DNA of 20,167 bases from CAIWHR01 sp040006895 (GCA_040006895.1 JBDTWB010000063.1:1-20167), one strand, 5' to 3'; shown: positions 8,479 to 15,199, counted from the stretch's first letter. A program made the numbers and translations. Notes: generated by a model from the sequence alone, not told the origin.

Positions 8479-9962
8479 CGGTCGAAGGCTGCTTCGAGGC
8501 GCGTCACCAGCGTCTTCAGCACCTTGACGCGCGCATGGCGCTTGTCCTCGCCTTCGACCAGCACCCAGGGCGCGACTTCGGTGCTGGTGCGGTCGACCAT
8601 GTCCGCCACGGCTTTCTCGTACGCGGGCCACTTCTTGCGGTTGCGCCAGTCGTCAGCGGTGATCTTGAACTGCTTGTGCGGCGTCTTCTCGCGGGCGCGA
8701 AAGCGCCGGAGCTGCTCTTCCTTGCTGATCTGCATCCAGAACTTCACGACCACGATGCCGGCGTCGGCAAGCGCCTCTTCGAACTGGTTGATTTCGTCGT
8801 AGGCGCGCAGCCAGTCTCCCGGCGGGGCCAGCCCTTCGACGCGCTCCACCAGCACGCGACCGTACCAGCTGCGATCGAAGATGGTGACCCCGCCGCGGGC
8901 CGGCACGTGCCGCCAGAACCGCCAGAGATACGGATGGGCGAGCTCCTCGTCGGTTGGCGCAGCGATCGGCACCACCACGTAGCAGCGGGGATCCAGCGCA
9001 CCGGTGATCCGGCGGATCGCGCCGCCCTTGCCCGCGGCATCGACGCCCTCGAATACCGCGACCAGGGCCCGCTTGGCGAAATGCCTGTGGCGGGTGAGCG
9101 CATCGAGCCTACCCTGCCAGCGCGCCAGCTCGCGCTCGTAGACCGCCTCGGAAAGCTTCTGGCCAAGATCGAGCGTGCGCAGCAGCCGGGTGTTATCGAC
9201 GACGGTCGGAGCGGGAGACGCAGCCGTCGTCATCGGCGAGGCCGGCGCATCGCGATGCAAGGCCCGCACGAGGGTGTCGAGCAGCACCTTGCCGATCGTC
9301 AGGTTGCGATAACGCTCGTCGGTGCCTTCGACCACGCACCACGGCGCCGTCGCAGTCGACGTCTCGCGCAACAGCGCCTCGCTGATCTCGCGCGCCTTCC
9401 GGTAGCGCTGCTGGAAGCGGCGATCCTCGGGACGTACCCGCCATTGGGTGCGCGGATCGGCCGTGAGCTGCGCGAGACGGGTCTTCTGCGACGCGCGCGA
9501 GAGGTGGATCCAGAATTTCAGCAGCACGATCCCTTCGCTGGCGAGCATCTGCTCGAACTGGCGGATGCCCTGGAGCCCGAGCTCGGTGTCCTTGGCGGAA
9601 CACCTGCCGCCGAGTCGCGCGTCGACGAGGCCCGAGTACCACCCGTCCATGAAGATCGCGATGCGCCCGGTCGGCGGCAGGTTGCGCCAATAGCGCCACT
9701 GGCGAGGACGGACCTTTTCCTCGCACGCGGGATCGCCGAAGGCCACGACCCGCAAATGCCGCGGGTCCATCCATCCGGTGAGCTCGTGCGCGGTCTCGGT
9801 GCGGCCCCCGCCGCCCACGCCGCTCAGGATTACCAGCACCGGGCCGCAACCTCGCTGGGCGAGATCGAATTGCGCGTTCAGCAGCGACTCGCGGAGTCGC
9901 GGCTCCTCGGCCCGATAGGCATCCTTGGTGATCCGGTGACCGACTTCCGCCGATTCGAGCAT
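8475..9962 (-). CDS. pap: Polyphosphate:AMP phosphotransferase (two-domain PPK2 family)
   Basis: This 495-residue protein carries two PPK2-type P-loop kinase domains in tandem, as in polyphosphate:AMP phosphotransferases, which make ADP from AMP using polyphosphate as donor. The C-terminal domain keeps Walker A EGVDAAGKGG (305-314) and a lid/Walker B motif FDRSWYGR (362-369), followed by KFWMQISKEEQ. The N-terminal domain is degenerate: SGVGGGGRT (47-55) lacks the P-loop lysine, though FMDGWYSG (104-111) remains. Loss of catalytic residues in the N-terminal half is usual in this class. The ATG at 9962 has no clear ribosome site and sits 4 nt after a hairpin. It lies 67 bp downstream of the DAHP synthase gene and overlaps the hydrolase gene by 4 bp. 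Role inferred: nucleotide recycling and stress energy supply. Confidence 0.92.
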   Translation of the reverse strand: MLESAEVGHRITKDAYRAEEPRLRESLLNAQFDLAQRGCGPVLVILSGVGGGGRTETAHELTGWMDPRHLRVVAFGDPACEEKVRPRQWRYWRNLPPTGRIAIFMDGWYSGLVDARLGGRCSAKDTELGLQGIRQFEQMLASEGIVLLKFWIHLSRASQKTRLAQLTADPRTQWRVRPEDRRFQQRYRKAREISEALLRETSTATAPWCVVEGTDERYRNLTIGKVLLDTLVRALHRDAPASPMTTAASPAPTVVDNTRLLRTLDLGQKLSEAVYERELARWQGRLDALTRHRHFAKRALVAVFEGVDAAGKGGAIRRITGALDPRCYVVVPIAAPTDEELAHPYLWRFWRHVPARGGVTIFDRSWYGRVLVERVEGLAPPGDWLRAYDEINQFEEALADAGIVVVKFWMQISKEEQLRRFRAREKTPHKQFKITADDWRNRKKWPAYEKAVADMVDRTSTEVAPWVLVEGEDKRHARVKVLKTLVTRLEAAFDR

Positions 9963-9966
9963 GATG

Positions 9967-10000
9967 GGGACGCATCAGGCGACGGCAGACGTGGCGTCCC
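9967..10000 (-). promoter_or_regulatory. Hairpin immediately upstream of the pap start codon
   Basis: On the minus strand GGGACGC (10000-9994) pairs with GCGTCCC (9973-9967), a 7-bp perfect stem with a 20-nt loop that ends 4 nt before the ATG at 9962. It covers the place where a ribosome site would be. A role in limiting pap translation, or in separating it from the DAHP synthase gene, is inference. Confidence 0.35.
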
Positions 10001-10029
10001 GGAGGGCGCCGCGGCCGTCGCGCTCGGCG

Positions 10030-11154
10030 TCAGCCTTCCTCGGCCACGCGCAGCCGGCGCGCGCGCACGGCGTCGGCAAGCTCGCGCAGCGTGTCGACCG
10101 TCGTATCCCAGCCGATGCAGGCGTCGGTGATCGACACGCCGTATTGCAGCGTGTGGCCGGGTACGAGATCCTGACGACCCGGGTTGAGGTGACTCTCGAG
10201 CATTACACCCATGATGCGTGCGTCTCCGGCCGCGACCTGTTGGGCAATGTCCCGGGCGACGTCGACCTGGCGCTCGTGCTTCTTCTCGCTGTTGGCGTGC
10301 GAGCAGTCGATCATGAGACGCTGGGCGAGCCCGGCGGTACCCAGCCGCTGGCAGGTCGCCTCGACGTTGCGGGCGTCGTAGTTCGGCGTGATTCCGCCGC
10401 GCAGGATGATGTGACAGTCCTCGTTGCCGGCGGTATGCACGATCGCGGAGTGGCCGCCCTTGGTGACCGACAGGAAATGATGCGGCGCCGACGCCGCCTT
10501 GATTGCGTCGACGGCAATCTTGACGTCACCGTCGGTGCCATTCTTGAAACCCACGGGGCACGACAGTCCGGACGCGAGCTCCCGATGCACCTGGCTTTCG
10601 GTGGTACGCGCACCGATCGCGCCCCAGGCGATGAGGTCCGCGATGTATTGCGGCGTGATCATGTCGAGGTACTCGGTCCCGGCGGGCAGTTCGAGCTCCG
10701 CGATCTCGAGCAGGATGCGCCGCGCAAGTCTCAAGCCTTCGTTGATCCGGAAGCTGTCGTCCAGGCGGGGGTCGTTAATGAGGCCCTTCCAGCCGACCGT
10801 GGTACGCGGCTTCTCGAAATACACCCGCATCACCACGACGAGTTCCGGGTCGAGATCGCGCTTGAGCGCCGCGAGCCGCGTCGCGTAATCGATCGCCGCA
10901 TCGTAGTCATGAATGGAGCACGGACCGACGACGACCAGCAGGCGATCGTCGGCGCCGTGGAGCAGCCGATGGATGGCCTGGCGGGCACCGTAGGTAGTGG
11001 TCGTGGCGCCTTCGGAGGCCGGAAATTCGCGCAGCAGATGGGCAGGCGGCGCGAGCTCGCTGATGTCCTGGATGCGGGTATCGTCGATGGGCAGGCGGGC
11101 GCCGCCCCCGGGGGGCCGGATCAGCCGGGAACGTTGTGAGGCGGAAGTCGACAC
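10030..11154 (-). CDS. aroG: 3-deoxy-7-phosphoheptulonate (DAHP) synthase, class I
   Basis: The enzyme joins phosphoenolpyruvate and erythrose 4-phosphate in the first step of the shikimate pathway. It belongs to the AroF/AroG/AroH type: GPCSIHD (77-83), MRVYFEKPRTTVGWKGL (109-125), ESQVHRELASGLSCPVGFKN, LSVTKGGHSAIVHTAGN and IDCSHANSEKKH are all present, including the metal and PEP-binding residues. I chose GTG at 11154 (374 residues) because GGAG lies 6 nt upstream; the frame stays open to a TTG at 11190 without a ribosome site. Which aromatic amino acid inhibits it cannot be told from sequence by eye, so the symbol is generic. It heads a minus-strand run of metabolic genes and has a good promoter candidate just upstream. 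Confidence 0.94.
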   Translation of the reverse strand: MSTSASQRSRLIRPPGGGARLPIDDTRIQDISELAPPAHLLREFPASEGATTTTYGARQAIHRLLHGADDRLLVVVGPCSIHDYDAAIDYATRLAALKRDLDPELVVVMRVYFEKPRTTVGWKGLINDPRLDDSFRINEGLRLARRILLEIAELELPAGTEYLDMITPQYIADLIAWGAIGARTTESQVHRELASGLSCPVGFKNGTDGDVKIAVDAIKAASAPHHFLSVTKGGHSAIVHTAGNEDCHIILRGGITPNYDARNVEATCQRLGTAGLAQRLMIDCSHANSEKKHERQVDVARDIAQQVAAGDARIMGVMLESHLNPGRQDLVPGHTLQYGVSITDACIGWDTTVDTLRELADAVRARRLRVAEEG

Positions 11155-11191
11155 GGCAGGCTCCGAGAATCGCAAATACTGGAAAAACAAG

Positions 11192-11221
11192 ATTTTAAGC
11201 TATGGCTCGGGGTGTTGTCAC
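11192..11221 (-). promoter_or_regulatory. Sigma-70-like promoter for DAHP synthase with inverted repeat over the -35 box
   Basis: On the minus strand GTGACA (11221-11216) and TAAAAT (11197-11192) are separated by 18 bp, each matching the consensus at five of six positions. The -10 box lies about 37 bp upstream of the GTG start. A short inverted repeat GGGTG-TTGT-CACCC overlaps the -35 box and could be an operator or chance. The rest of the 268-bp divergent gap to the psiF-like gene holds no gene I can support. Confidence 0.55.
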
Positions 11222-11422
11222 CCGTCAGGGCTGCGCCGATGTTGCGCTGCATTACGTATTTTTGCGACACCCGGCAGCGGCGATGCGTCCAAAGCATTGC
11301 ATCGGCGCTGGCGGATGCCGTAGACTGGATTTCATCGTCGCTTCCGGGCTCCCGGGTGCGACAGCGGCTCCGAAGGTCTCGACGTGCCGCTCGACTCAAT
11401 CCGTTTTTTTTGGGAGAGTTAC

Positions 11423-11725
11423 TTGAAGATACGTCTCACCCTGCTTGCCATGTTTTCCGGCGTTGCGTTCGCGTGTGCTCCGGCTTTTGCGGCAGACAAG
11501 GCCGAGAAAGCGGCCAATCCCCAGCAGAACAAGATGAAGATGTGCCAGACCCAGGCCGGTGACAAGAAGCTCGAAGGCAAGGATCGGCAAACCTATGTCA
11601 ACGACTGCCTCAAGGCCAAGCCGGAAAAGAAGGAAAGCAAGATGGCCATGTGCAACAAGAAGACTGCGGGCCTCAAGGGCGACGAGCGCTCCAAGGCGCA
11701 GAGCGACTGCATGAAGGGTGGCTGA
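11423..11725 (+). CDS. PsiF repeat-containing exported protein (two repeats)
   Basis: This small exported protein (100 residues) begins with a clear signal peptide (MKIRLTLLAMFSG to PAFA) with likely cleavage near residue 24. Two PsiF repeats follow, each starting with an M-x-x-C type motif (KMKMCQ, KMAMCN) and ending in DCLK or DCMK. The repeats are rich in Lys with a spaced Cys pair, which could form disulfides in the periplasm. PsiF was named as a phosphate-starvation-inducible protein in E. coli; its molecular function is unknown. I chose TTG at 11423 because GGGAGAG lies just upstream and the signal peptide starts there; an earlier GTG at 11384 would spoil it. I see no Pho box upstream. 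A second, one-repeat PsiF gene lies 1.7 kb downstream. Confidence 0.88.
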   Translation: MKIRLTLLAMFSGVAFACAPAFAADKAEKAANPQQNKMKMCQTQAGDKKLEGKDRQTYVNDCLKAKPEKKESKMAMCNKKTAGLKGDERSKAQSDCMKGG

Positions 11726-11746
11726 CACCCCGTTCCGTTCAAGATC

Positions 11747-11776
11747 CGATCGGATGATCTCCTGTCCATCCGATCG
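11747..11776 (+). repeat. 10-bp perfect inverted repeat after the first psiF-like gene
   Basis: CGATCGGATG (11747-11756) and CATCCGATCG (11767-11776) form a perfect 10-bp stem with a 10-nt loop, 22 bp after the stop codon. It has no T-run and sits just before a second hairpin that does. It may stabilise the transcript 3' end, or be a protein-binding palindrome. Confidence 0.6.
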
Positions 11777-11785
11777 AGACTACAG

Positions 11786-11821
11786 GGCCGCATCGGGCAA
11801 CCGTATGCGGCCTTGTTTTAT
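11786..11821 (+). terminator. Rho-independent terminator after the first psiF-like gene
   Basis: GGCCGCAT (11786-11793) and ATGCGGCC (11805-11812) make an 8-bp perfect stem with an 11-nt loop, followed by TTGTTTTAT. This is the clearest intrinsic terminator in the window. It ends about 36 bp before the likely start of the MFS transporter gene. Confidence 0.88.
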
Positions 11822-11856
11822 CCGACGAAGCATCGCGCCGTTTTGACTGGGTCGTC

Positions 11857-13164
11857 CTGAACGTCGCGCCAGCCGAGTTCGATCCGGACGTCCCGCCGAC
11901 CGCGTCGCGGCCCGCGGCGGTCGCGTGGGCGTTCTACGACTGGGCGAACTCCGCTTTCGCCGTCACGGTGATGTCGGCGTTCTTTCCCTTGCTGCTCAGC
12001 AAATACTGGACCGTGCACACCGACCCGACGGTGGTGACCTTCCAGCTCGGCGCCGCCAATGCGATCGCCAGTATCGTGATCGCGCTGGCGGCACCGGTTC
12101 TCGGCGCCATCGCCGACCGCGGCGGGCAGAAGAAACGGTGGCTGGTCGGTTTCGCGTTGCTGGGCATCGCCACGACGGCAGCGCTGCCGTTTGCCGGCCG
12201 CGGCGAGTGGCAGATGGCCATCGGCCTCTACGTCCTGGCTACCGTCGGGTTTTCGGCGAGCAGCCAGTTCTACGATGCGTTGCTTGTGGACGTCGCTGCG
12301 CGCAGCCGCTATCACCAGGTTTCGGGCCTCGGCTTCGGGCTGGGCTACCTCGGCGGCGGCTTGCTCTTCGCCCTCGACGTGGCGATGACCATGCGGCCGC
12401 AGGCGTTCGGGTTGCGCGACGCCACCCAGGCCGCGTTGGTCGCCTTCGGCACCGTCGCGGCGTGGTGGGCGTTATTCTCGATTCCCCTGATGACGATCGT
12501 CCACGAGCCGCGCCGGGTCGGTGCCCTGGCAGCGCGAGCGACGATCATCGCGAGTTTCCGGCAGGTCCTCGGGACGCTGCGCAGAATCCGGGGACATCGG
12601 TCGATCCGGGTGTTTCTGATCGCCTACTGGCTCTACATCGACGCCGTGGGGACGGTCGCGACCATGGCACTTAACTACGGCCTCGGTCTCGGCCTCGACG
12701 AGACAAGTCTCATCGGCGCGCTGCTCATCACCCAGTTCGTCGGCTTCCCCGCCGCGATCGGCTTCGGCTACCTCGGGGCGCGCATCGGTCCCAAGCTCGG
12801 GATCGGCATCGGGCTCGCCGTGTACGTCATCGCTCTGGTCTGGGGATCGTTCATGCAGACTGCGGGCGAGTTCTACGTGCTCGCCGCGGTGGTCGGGCTG
12901 GTGCAGGGCGGCGTGCAGTCACTGTCCCGATCGCTCTTCGCGCGCCTGGTGCCACAGGACCACGCCGCCGAGTTCTTCGGGTTCTACAACGTGGTGGGCA
13001 AGTTCGCCGCCATCATCGGACCGATGCTGATGGGGGGCGCCGCGATCCTCACCGGCTCCCCGCGCGCCGGCGTGATCGCCATCGCTGCGCTGTTCGCCGT
13101 TGGCGGCGTGGTGCTCGCGAGGGTCCACGATACCTCCGCGCAAGCCGTCGCGCCGCGGGCCTGA
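11857..13164 (+). CDS. MFS transporter, UMF1/Atg22-like, start probably CTG
   Basis: This is a 12-helix major facilitator of the UMF1 (Atg22-like) group. The family's N-terminal signature WAFYDWANSAFA is encoded at 11926-11961, and SLSRSLFARLVPQ with AEFFGFYNVVGKFAA follows near the C-terminus. Conventional starts, GTG 11968 or ATG 11971, would cut off that signature and part of helix 1. Upstream in frame there is no ATG, GTG or TTG back past the terminator; the only near-cognate codon that gives a sensible N-terminus is CTG at 11857 (M-N-V-A-P-A-E-F-D, 435 residues). There is no good ribosome site there. A sequencing error in the start codon is the main alternative. Substrates of bacterial UMF1 proteins are unknown; yeast Atg22 exports amino acids from the vacuole. 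Identity is secure, start uncertain. Confidence 0.85.
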   Translation: MNVAPAEFDPDVPPTASRPAAVAWAFYDWANSAFAVTVMSAFFPLLLSKYWTVHTDPTVVTFQLGAANAIASIVIALAAPVLGAIADRGGQKKRWLVGFALLGIATTAALPFAGRGEWQMAIGLYVLATVGFSASSQFYDALLVDVAARSRYHQVSGLGFGLGYLGGGLLFALDVAMTMRPQAFGLRDATQAALVAFGTVAAWWALFSIPLMTIVHEPRRVGALAARATIIASFRQVLGTLRRIRGHRSIRVFLIAYWLYIDAVGTVATMALNYGLGLGLDETSLIGALLITQFVGFPAAIGFGYLGARIGPKLGIGIGLAVYVIALVWGSFMQTAGEFYVLAAVVGLVQGGVQSLSRSLFARLVPQDHAAEFFGFYNVVGKFAAIIGPMLMGGAAILTGSPRAGVIAIAALFAVGGVVLARVHDTSAQAVAPRA

Positions 13165-13211
13165 CGGTACACGCTGCGCGTCGGCGTCGTCGTGTGGCGC
13201 GGCGATCGGGA

Positions 13212-13255
13212 CCGACCACCGGACGACCACCGGCCGACCACCGGACGACCACCGG
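13212..13255. repeat. Four tandem 11-bp repeats (CGACCACCGG)
   Basis: Four adjacent 11-bp units alternate CCGACCACCGG and ACGACCACCGG (13212, 13223, 13234, 13245), so the array can also be read as two 22-bp units. A fifth partial copy ACGACCACCG is at 13276-13285, flanked by a second direct repeat GAGTCGAYCGCAG (13262-13274 and 13285-13297). The array lies 48 bp after the MFS stop and upstream of the second psiF-like gene. The 231-bp gap also holds the palindrome and hairpin listed next, and no gene I can support. Confidence 0.9.
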
Positions 13256-13338
13256 AATCACGAGTCGACCGCAGAACGACCACCGAGTCGATCGCAGGAG
13301 CTAGGCCATCGGTTTATCGCGCCGCACGGCCCCTTCGG

Positions 13339-13370
13339 GCATTAATGCACCGTCCCGGCATGTTGCCGGG
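13339..13370 (+). promoter_or_regulatory. Palindrome and hairpin upstream of the second psiF-like gene
   Basis: GCATTAATGC (13339-13348) is a perfect 10-bp palindrome and the only AT-rich spot in this gap. CCCGGCA (13354-13360) and TGCCGGG (13364-13370) then form a 7-bp stem with a 3-nt loop, 25 bp before the ATG. The palindrome could be an operator or contain a -10 element (CATTAAT); the hairpin would be in the 5' leader. No -35 box is clear. Confidence 0.4.
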
Positions 13371-13395
13371 ATCCAACCACCGAAGGGAGAAGTCG

Positions 13396-13686
13396 ATGAA
13401 AACGATCGTCGCCTTGGTTGCATCCGTCCTGCTCGCATCCGGTACCGCGCTCGCCGCCGATCCGGCGCCGGCCCCCCGTCCCGCGGCGAAAGCGGAGGCC
13501 GCCAGGCCCCCGGGCGCCGTGGCACCGGCCGCGAAGTCCGAACCCCGGGCGGCTGCGGGCGTGGTCAAGGTTGCCCAGGGCAGCCAGCAGAACCGCATGC
13601 GCGAGTGCAACAAGTCCGCGACCGGCAAGAAAGGCGCCGAGCGCAAGGCGTTCATGAAGCAGTGCCTCTCGACGCGCAAGGAATGA
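13396..13686 (+). CDS. PsiF repeat-containing exported protein (one repeat)
   Basis: The product is 96 residues. A signal peptide (MKTIVALVASVLLASGTALA) is cleaved probably at ALA-AD near residue 21. An Ala/Pro-rich linker (about 22-62) follows, and a single PsiF repeat ends the protein: NRMRECNKSATGKKGAERKAF then MKQCLS, with the two family cysteines. The ATG at 13396 has AAGGGAG about 7 nt upstream. The frame stays open for 200 bp upstream, but that stretch is the tandem repeat region. It is a paralogue of the two-repeat protein encoded upstream, with the MFS transporter gene between them. Function in the periplasm is unknown; E. coli PsiF is phosphate-starvation induced, but no Pho box is seen here. 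Confidence 0.88.
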   Translation: MKTIVALVASVLLASGTALAADPAPAPRPAAKAEAARPPGAVAPAAKSEPRAAAGVVKVAQGSQQNRMRECNKSATGKKGAERKAFMKQCLSTRKE

Positions 13687-13700
13687 GGCGGGGCTCTTGA

Positions 13701-13739
13701 CCGCACCGTGCAGCGCAGCGTGCGCGTTGCACGGTGCGG
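13701..13739 (+). terminator. Long hairpin after the second psiF-like gene
   Basis: CCGCACCGTGCA (13701-13712) and TGCACGGTGCGG (13728-13739) form a perfect 12-bp stem with a 15-nt loop, 14 bp after the stop codon. No T-run follows, so it may be a rho-dependent end, a stability element or a repeat. The 277-bp gap to 13963 also contains a weaker hairpin TGTAGG/CCTACA (13879-13884, 13891-13896) and no gene I can support. Confidence 0.5.
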
Positions 13740-13932
13740 CCGGTCTTACGATGACTACGGTCTGGCCCGGCCCGCCGTCGGTGGCCGTGCGACGCTGCAG
13801 GGCCAATGCGCGTTCGCCAGCCACAAGCGTGGCAGTCCGCGTGCGGTGCCCGGCACGGTGCGCTTGCCCTGCATCATTTGTAGGCCCGGCCCTACAGACG
13901 GACGACAGCGGCATGTTTAACGTCCGCGCAGG

Positions 13933-13949
13933 AGGCTGCATCGCAGCCT
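13933..13949 (+). promoter_or_regulatory. Leader hairpin overlapping a GGAGG before the DUF5648 gene
   Basis: AGGCTGC (13933-13939) and GCAGCCT (13943-13949) form a 7-bp stem with an ATC loop. The strongest ribosome-binding-like sequence, GGAGG (13931-13935), is partly inside the stem and is 28 nt from the ATG at 13964. The site nearest the ATG is a weaker GGGAT. The hairpin could move the ribosome site closer to the start or hide it; both are inference. Confidence 0.35.
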
Positions 13950-13963
13950 AAACGGGATCGGAC

Positions 13964-14989
13964 ATGAAAAAGCTGCTATTGATGATGGTTGGGATCGCCA
14001 TGCTGCTCGTCGCCGGCATGGCACGCGCCACGTATCACAGTTGGGAGGTGTCGGAGCTTTATTCGAATGCCGATGGCACCGTGCAGTTCGTATTGCTGCA
14101 CGAGTACGCTGGGCTGAACGGCCAGGACCTGCTCGCCGGGCACACTCTGCAGGCCGTGCACGCCGGGCAGGTGAAGACCTTTACGTTTCCCTACAATCTC
14201 CCGAGCACCAACACCGCGGGTCGGTACCTCCTGATCGCCACGCAAGGTTACGTCGACCTGGAGGGAAGCGTGGCGGAGTTCCACGCGGTGCCTGCGGACT
14301 ACATCATACCGAACCAGTTCCTGCCAACCGACGGCGGCACCGTGCAGTACGCCGATGTCGATACGGTTAACTTCAACAACCTTCCCACGGACGGCAGCGC
14401 GGCGCTGTACACGCCGGCGGACGTCCCCAACTACACCGCTACGAATGTGGCCCGCAATTTCAGCGGCGCGGCCGTGACGCTTCCGGCACTCGCGGTCACG
14501 GTGGTCGAGTACTACAACCCGAGTTTGGATCACTACTTCATCACCAATCTGCAGCCGGATATCGATGCACTGGATTCCGGCCGATTTCCCGGCTGGTCCC
14601 GCACAGGTGGTCGCTTCTACGCGTTCGCCACCGGCGGCGCTGGATACAGCCCGGTCTGCCGCTTCTACATCCCGCCCCAGCACGGCAATTCGCATTTCTT
14701 CTCGGCGTCGCCCGCGGAGTGCCAGGCCATCGCCAGCCGCATCGGCAGCGACCCTAACTACAGCGGCTACATCCTCGAAACCTCGACGGCGTTCTATGTC
14801 GTGCTGCCCAACACCCAGACGGGAGCGTGTCCGAGCGGCACGGACCCGGTGTATCGTCTATGGAACGGCCGTGCGGATTCCAATCACCGCTATACGACGG
14901 ACCTCAACGTGAGGGCGCAGATGATCGCGGCTGGATTCACGCCGGAAGGTTACGGGTCCCTTGGCGTGGCGATGTGCGTGCCGTCGTAA
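13964..14989 (+). CDS. Secreted protein with N-terminal beta domain and C-terminal DUF5648
   Basis: This exported protein (341 residues) has a signal peptide MKKLLLMMVGIAMLLVAGMARA (about 1-22). Residues 23-150 form a domain starting WEVSELYSNADGTVQFVLL and containing LAGHTLQAV and RYLLIATQGY; the pattern resembles lamin-tail-like beta-sandwich domains, a weak inference. Residues 178-340 match DUF5648, with VEYYNPSLDHYFIT, GWSRTGGRFYAF, VCRFY and RLWNGRADSNHRYTT. The motif H-[YFR]-[FY]-[IST]-[TS] occurs three times (DHYFIT 189, SHFFSA 243, NHRYTT 307), suggesting three repeats of one fold. Four cysteines (232, 253, 289, 338) could pair. Such domains are often found in secreted or surface proteins that bind carbohydrate or act with peptidases; no catalytic site is seen. 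No neighbouring operon partner is evident. Confidence 0.85.
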   Translation: MKKLLLMMVGIAMLLVAGMARATYHSWEVSELYSNADGTVQFVLLHEYAGLNGQDLLAGHTLQAVHAGQVKTFTFPYNLPSTNTAGRYLLIATQGYVDLEGSVAEFHAVPADYIIPNQFLPTDGGTVQYADVDTVNFNNLPTDGSAALYTPADVPNYTATNVARNFSGAAVTLPALAVTVVEYYNPSLDHYFITNLQPDIDALDSGRFPGWSRTGGRFYAFATGGAGYSPVCRFYIPPQHGNSHFFSASPAECQAIASRIGSDPNYSGYILETSTAFYVVLPNTQTGACPSGTDPVYRLWNGRADSNHRYTTDLNVRAQMIAAGFTPEGYGSLGVAMCVPS

Positions 14990-15199
14990 CCCGAGGAAGG
15001 ACTTTCACAACGGACGCATGACTCGGCCATTCGGGTCGTGCGCCCGTGCTGACCGCGCCGACGCGCGGCTTGAGCTGGTTTTGCGTGGGCCGTAAAGATC
15101 GAGCTCGCGGTGGCGGGTCGCGATTCACCGCCCGCAATGAGCTCTGCGAGCGTGACTGACTCGCGCGCATTCACCGGTACCACGCGGACGCTGGCCTGA
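14990..15199. other. Convergent intergenic region
   Basis: This 210-bp gap lies between the DUF5648 gene (plus) and the methyltransferase gene (minus). It contains an inverted repeat GCGGTG/CACCGC (15107-15112, 15126-15131) and an overlapping pairing GCTCGC/GCGAGC (15103-15108, 15146-15151), which cannot form together. No T-run terminator is evident and I see no gene. Confidence 0.3.

Noticed and set aside
8280..10130. A 616-codon open frame on the plus strand opposite the phosphotransferase and hydrolase genes
   Set aside because: It is rich in Arg, Gly and His, has no family motif, and lies opposite two well-supported genes; it is a GC-driven shadow frame.
11384..11422. Earlier GTG start for the first psiF-like gene
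   Set aside because: It would place 13 residues before the signal peptide, while TTG 11423 has a GGGAGAG just upstream and begins the signal peptide directly.
13212..13297. Possible CRISPR array
   Set aside because: The units are 11 bp and directly adjacent without unique spacers, and no cas gene is nearby.
14990..15199. Possible small gene or ncRNA in the gap after the DUF5648 gene
   Set aside because: Short frames lack ribosome sites, and the pairing possibilities are mutually exclusive and short, so there is no support for a structured RNA.
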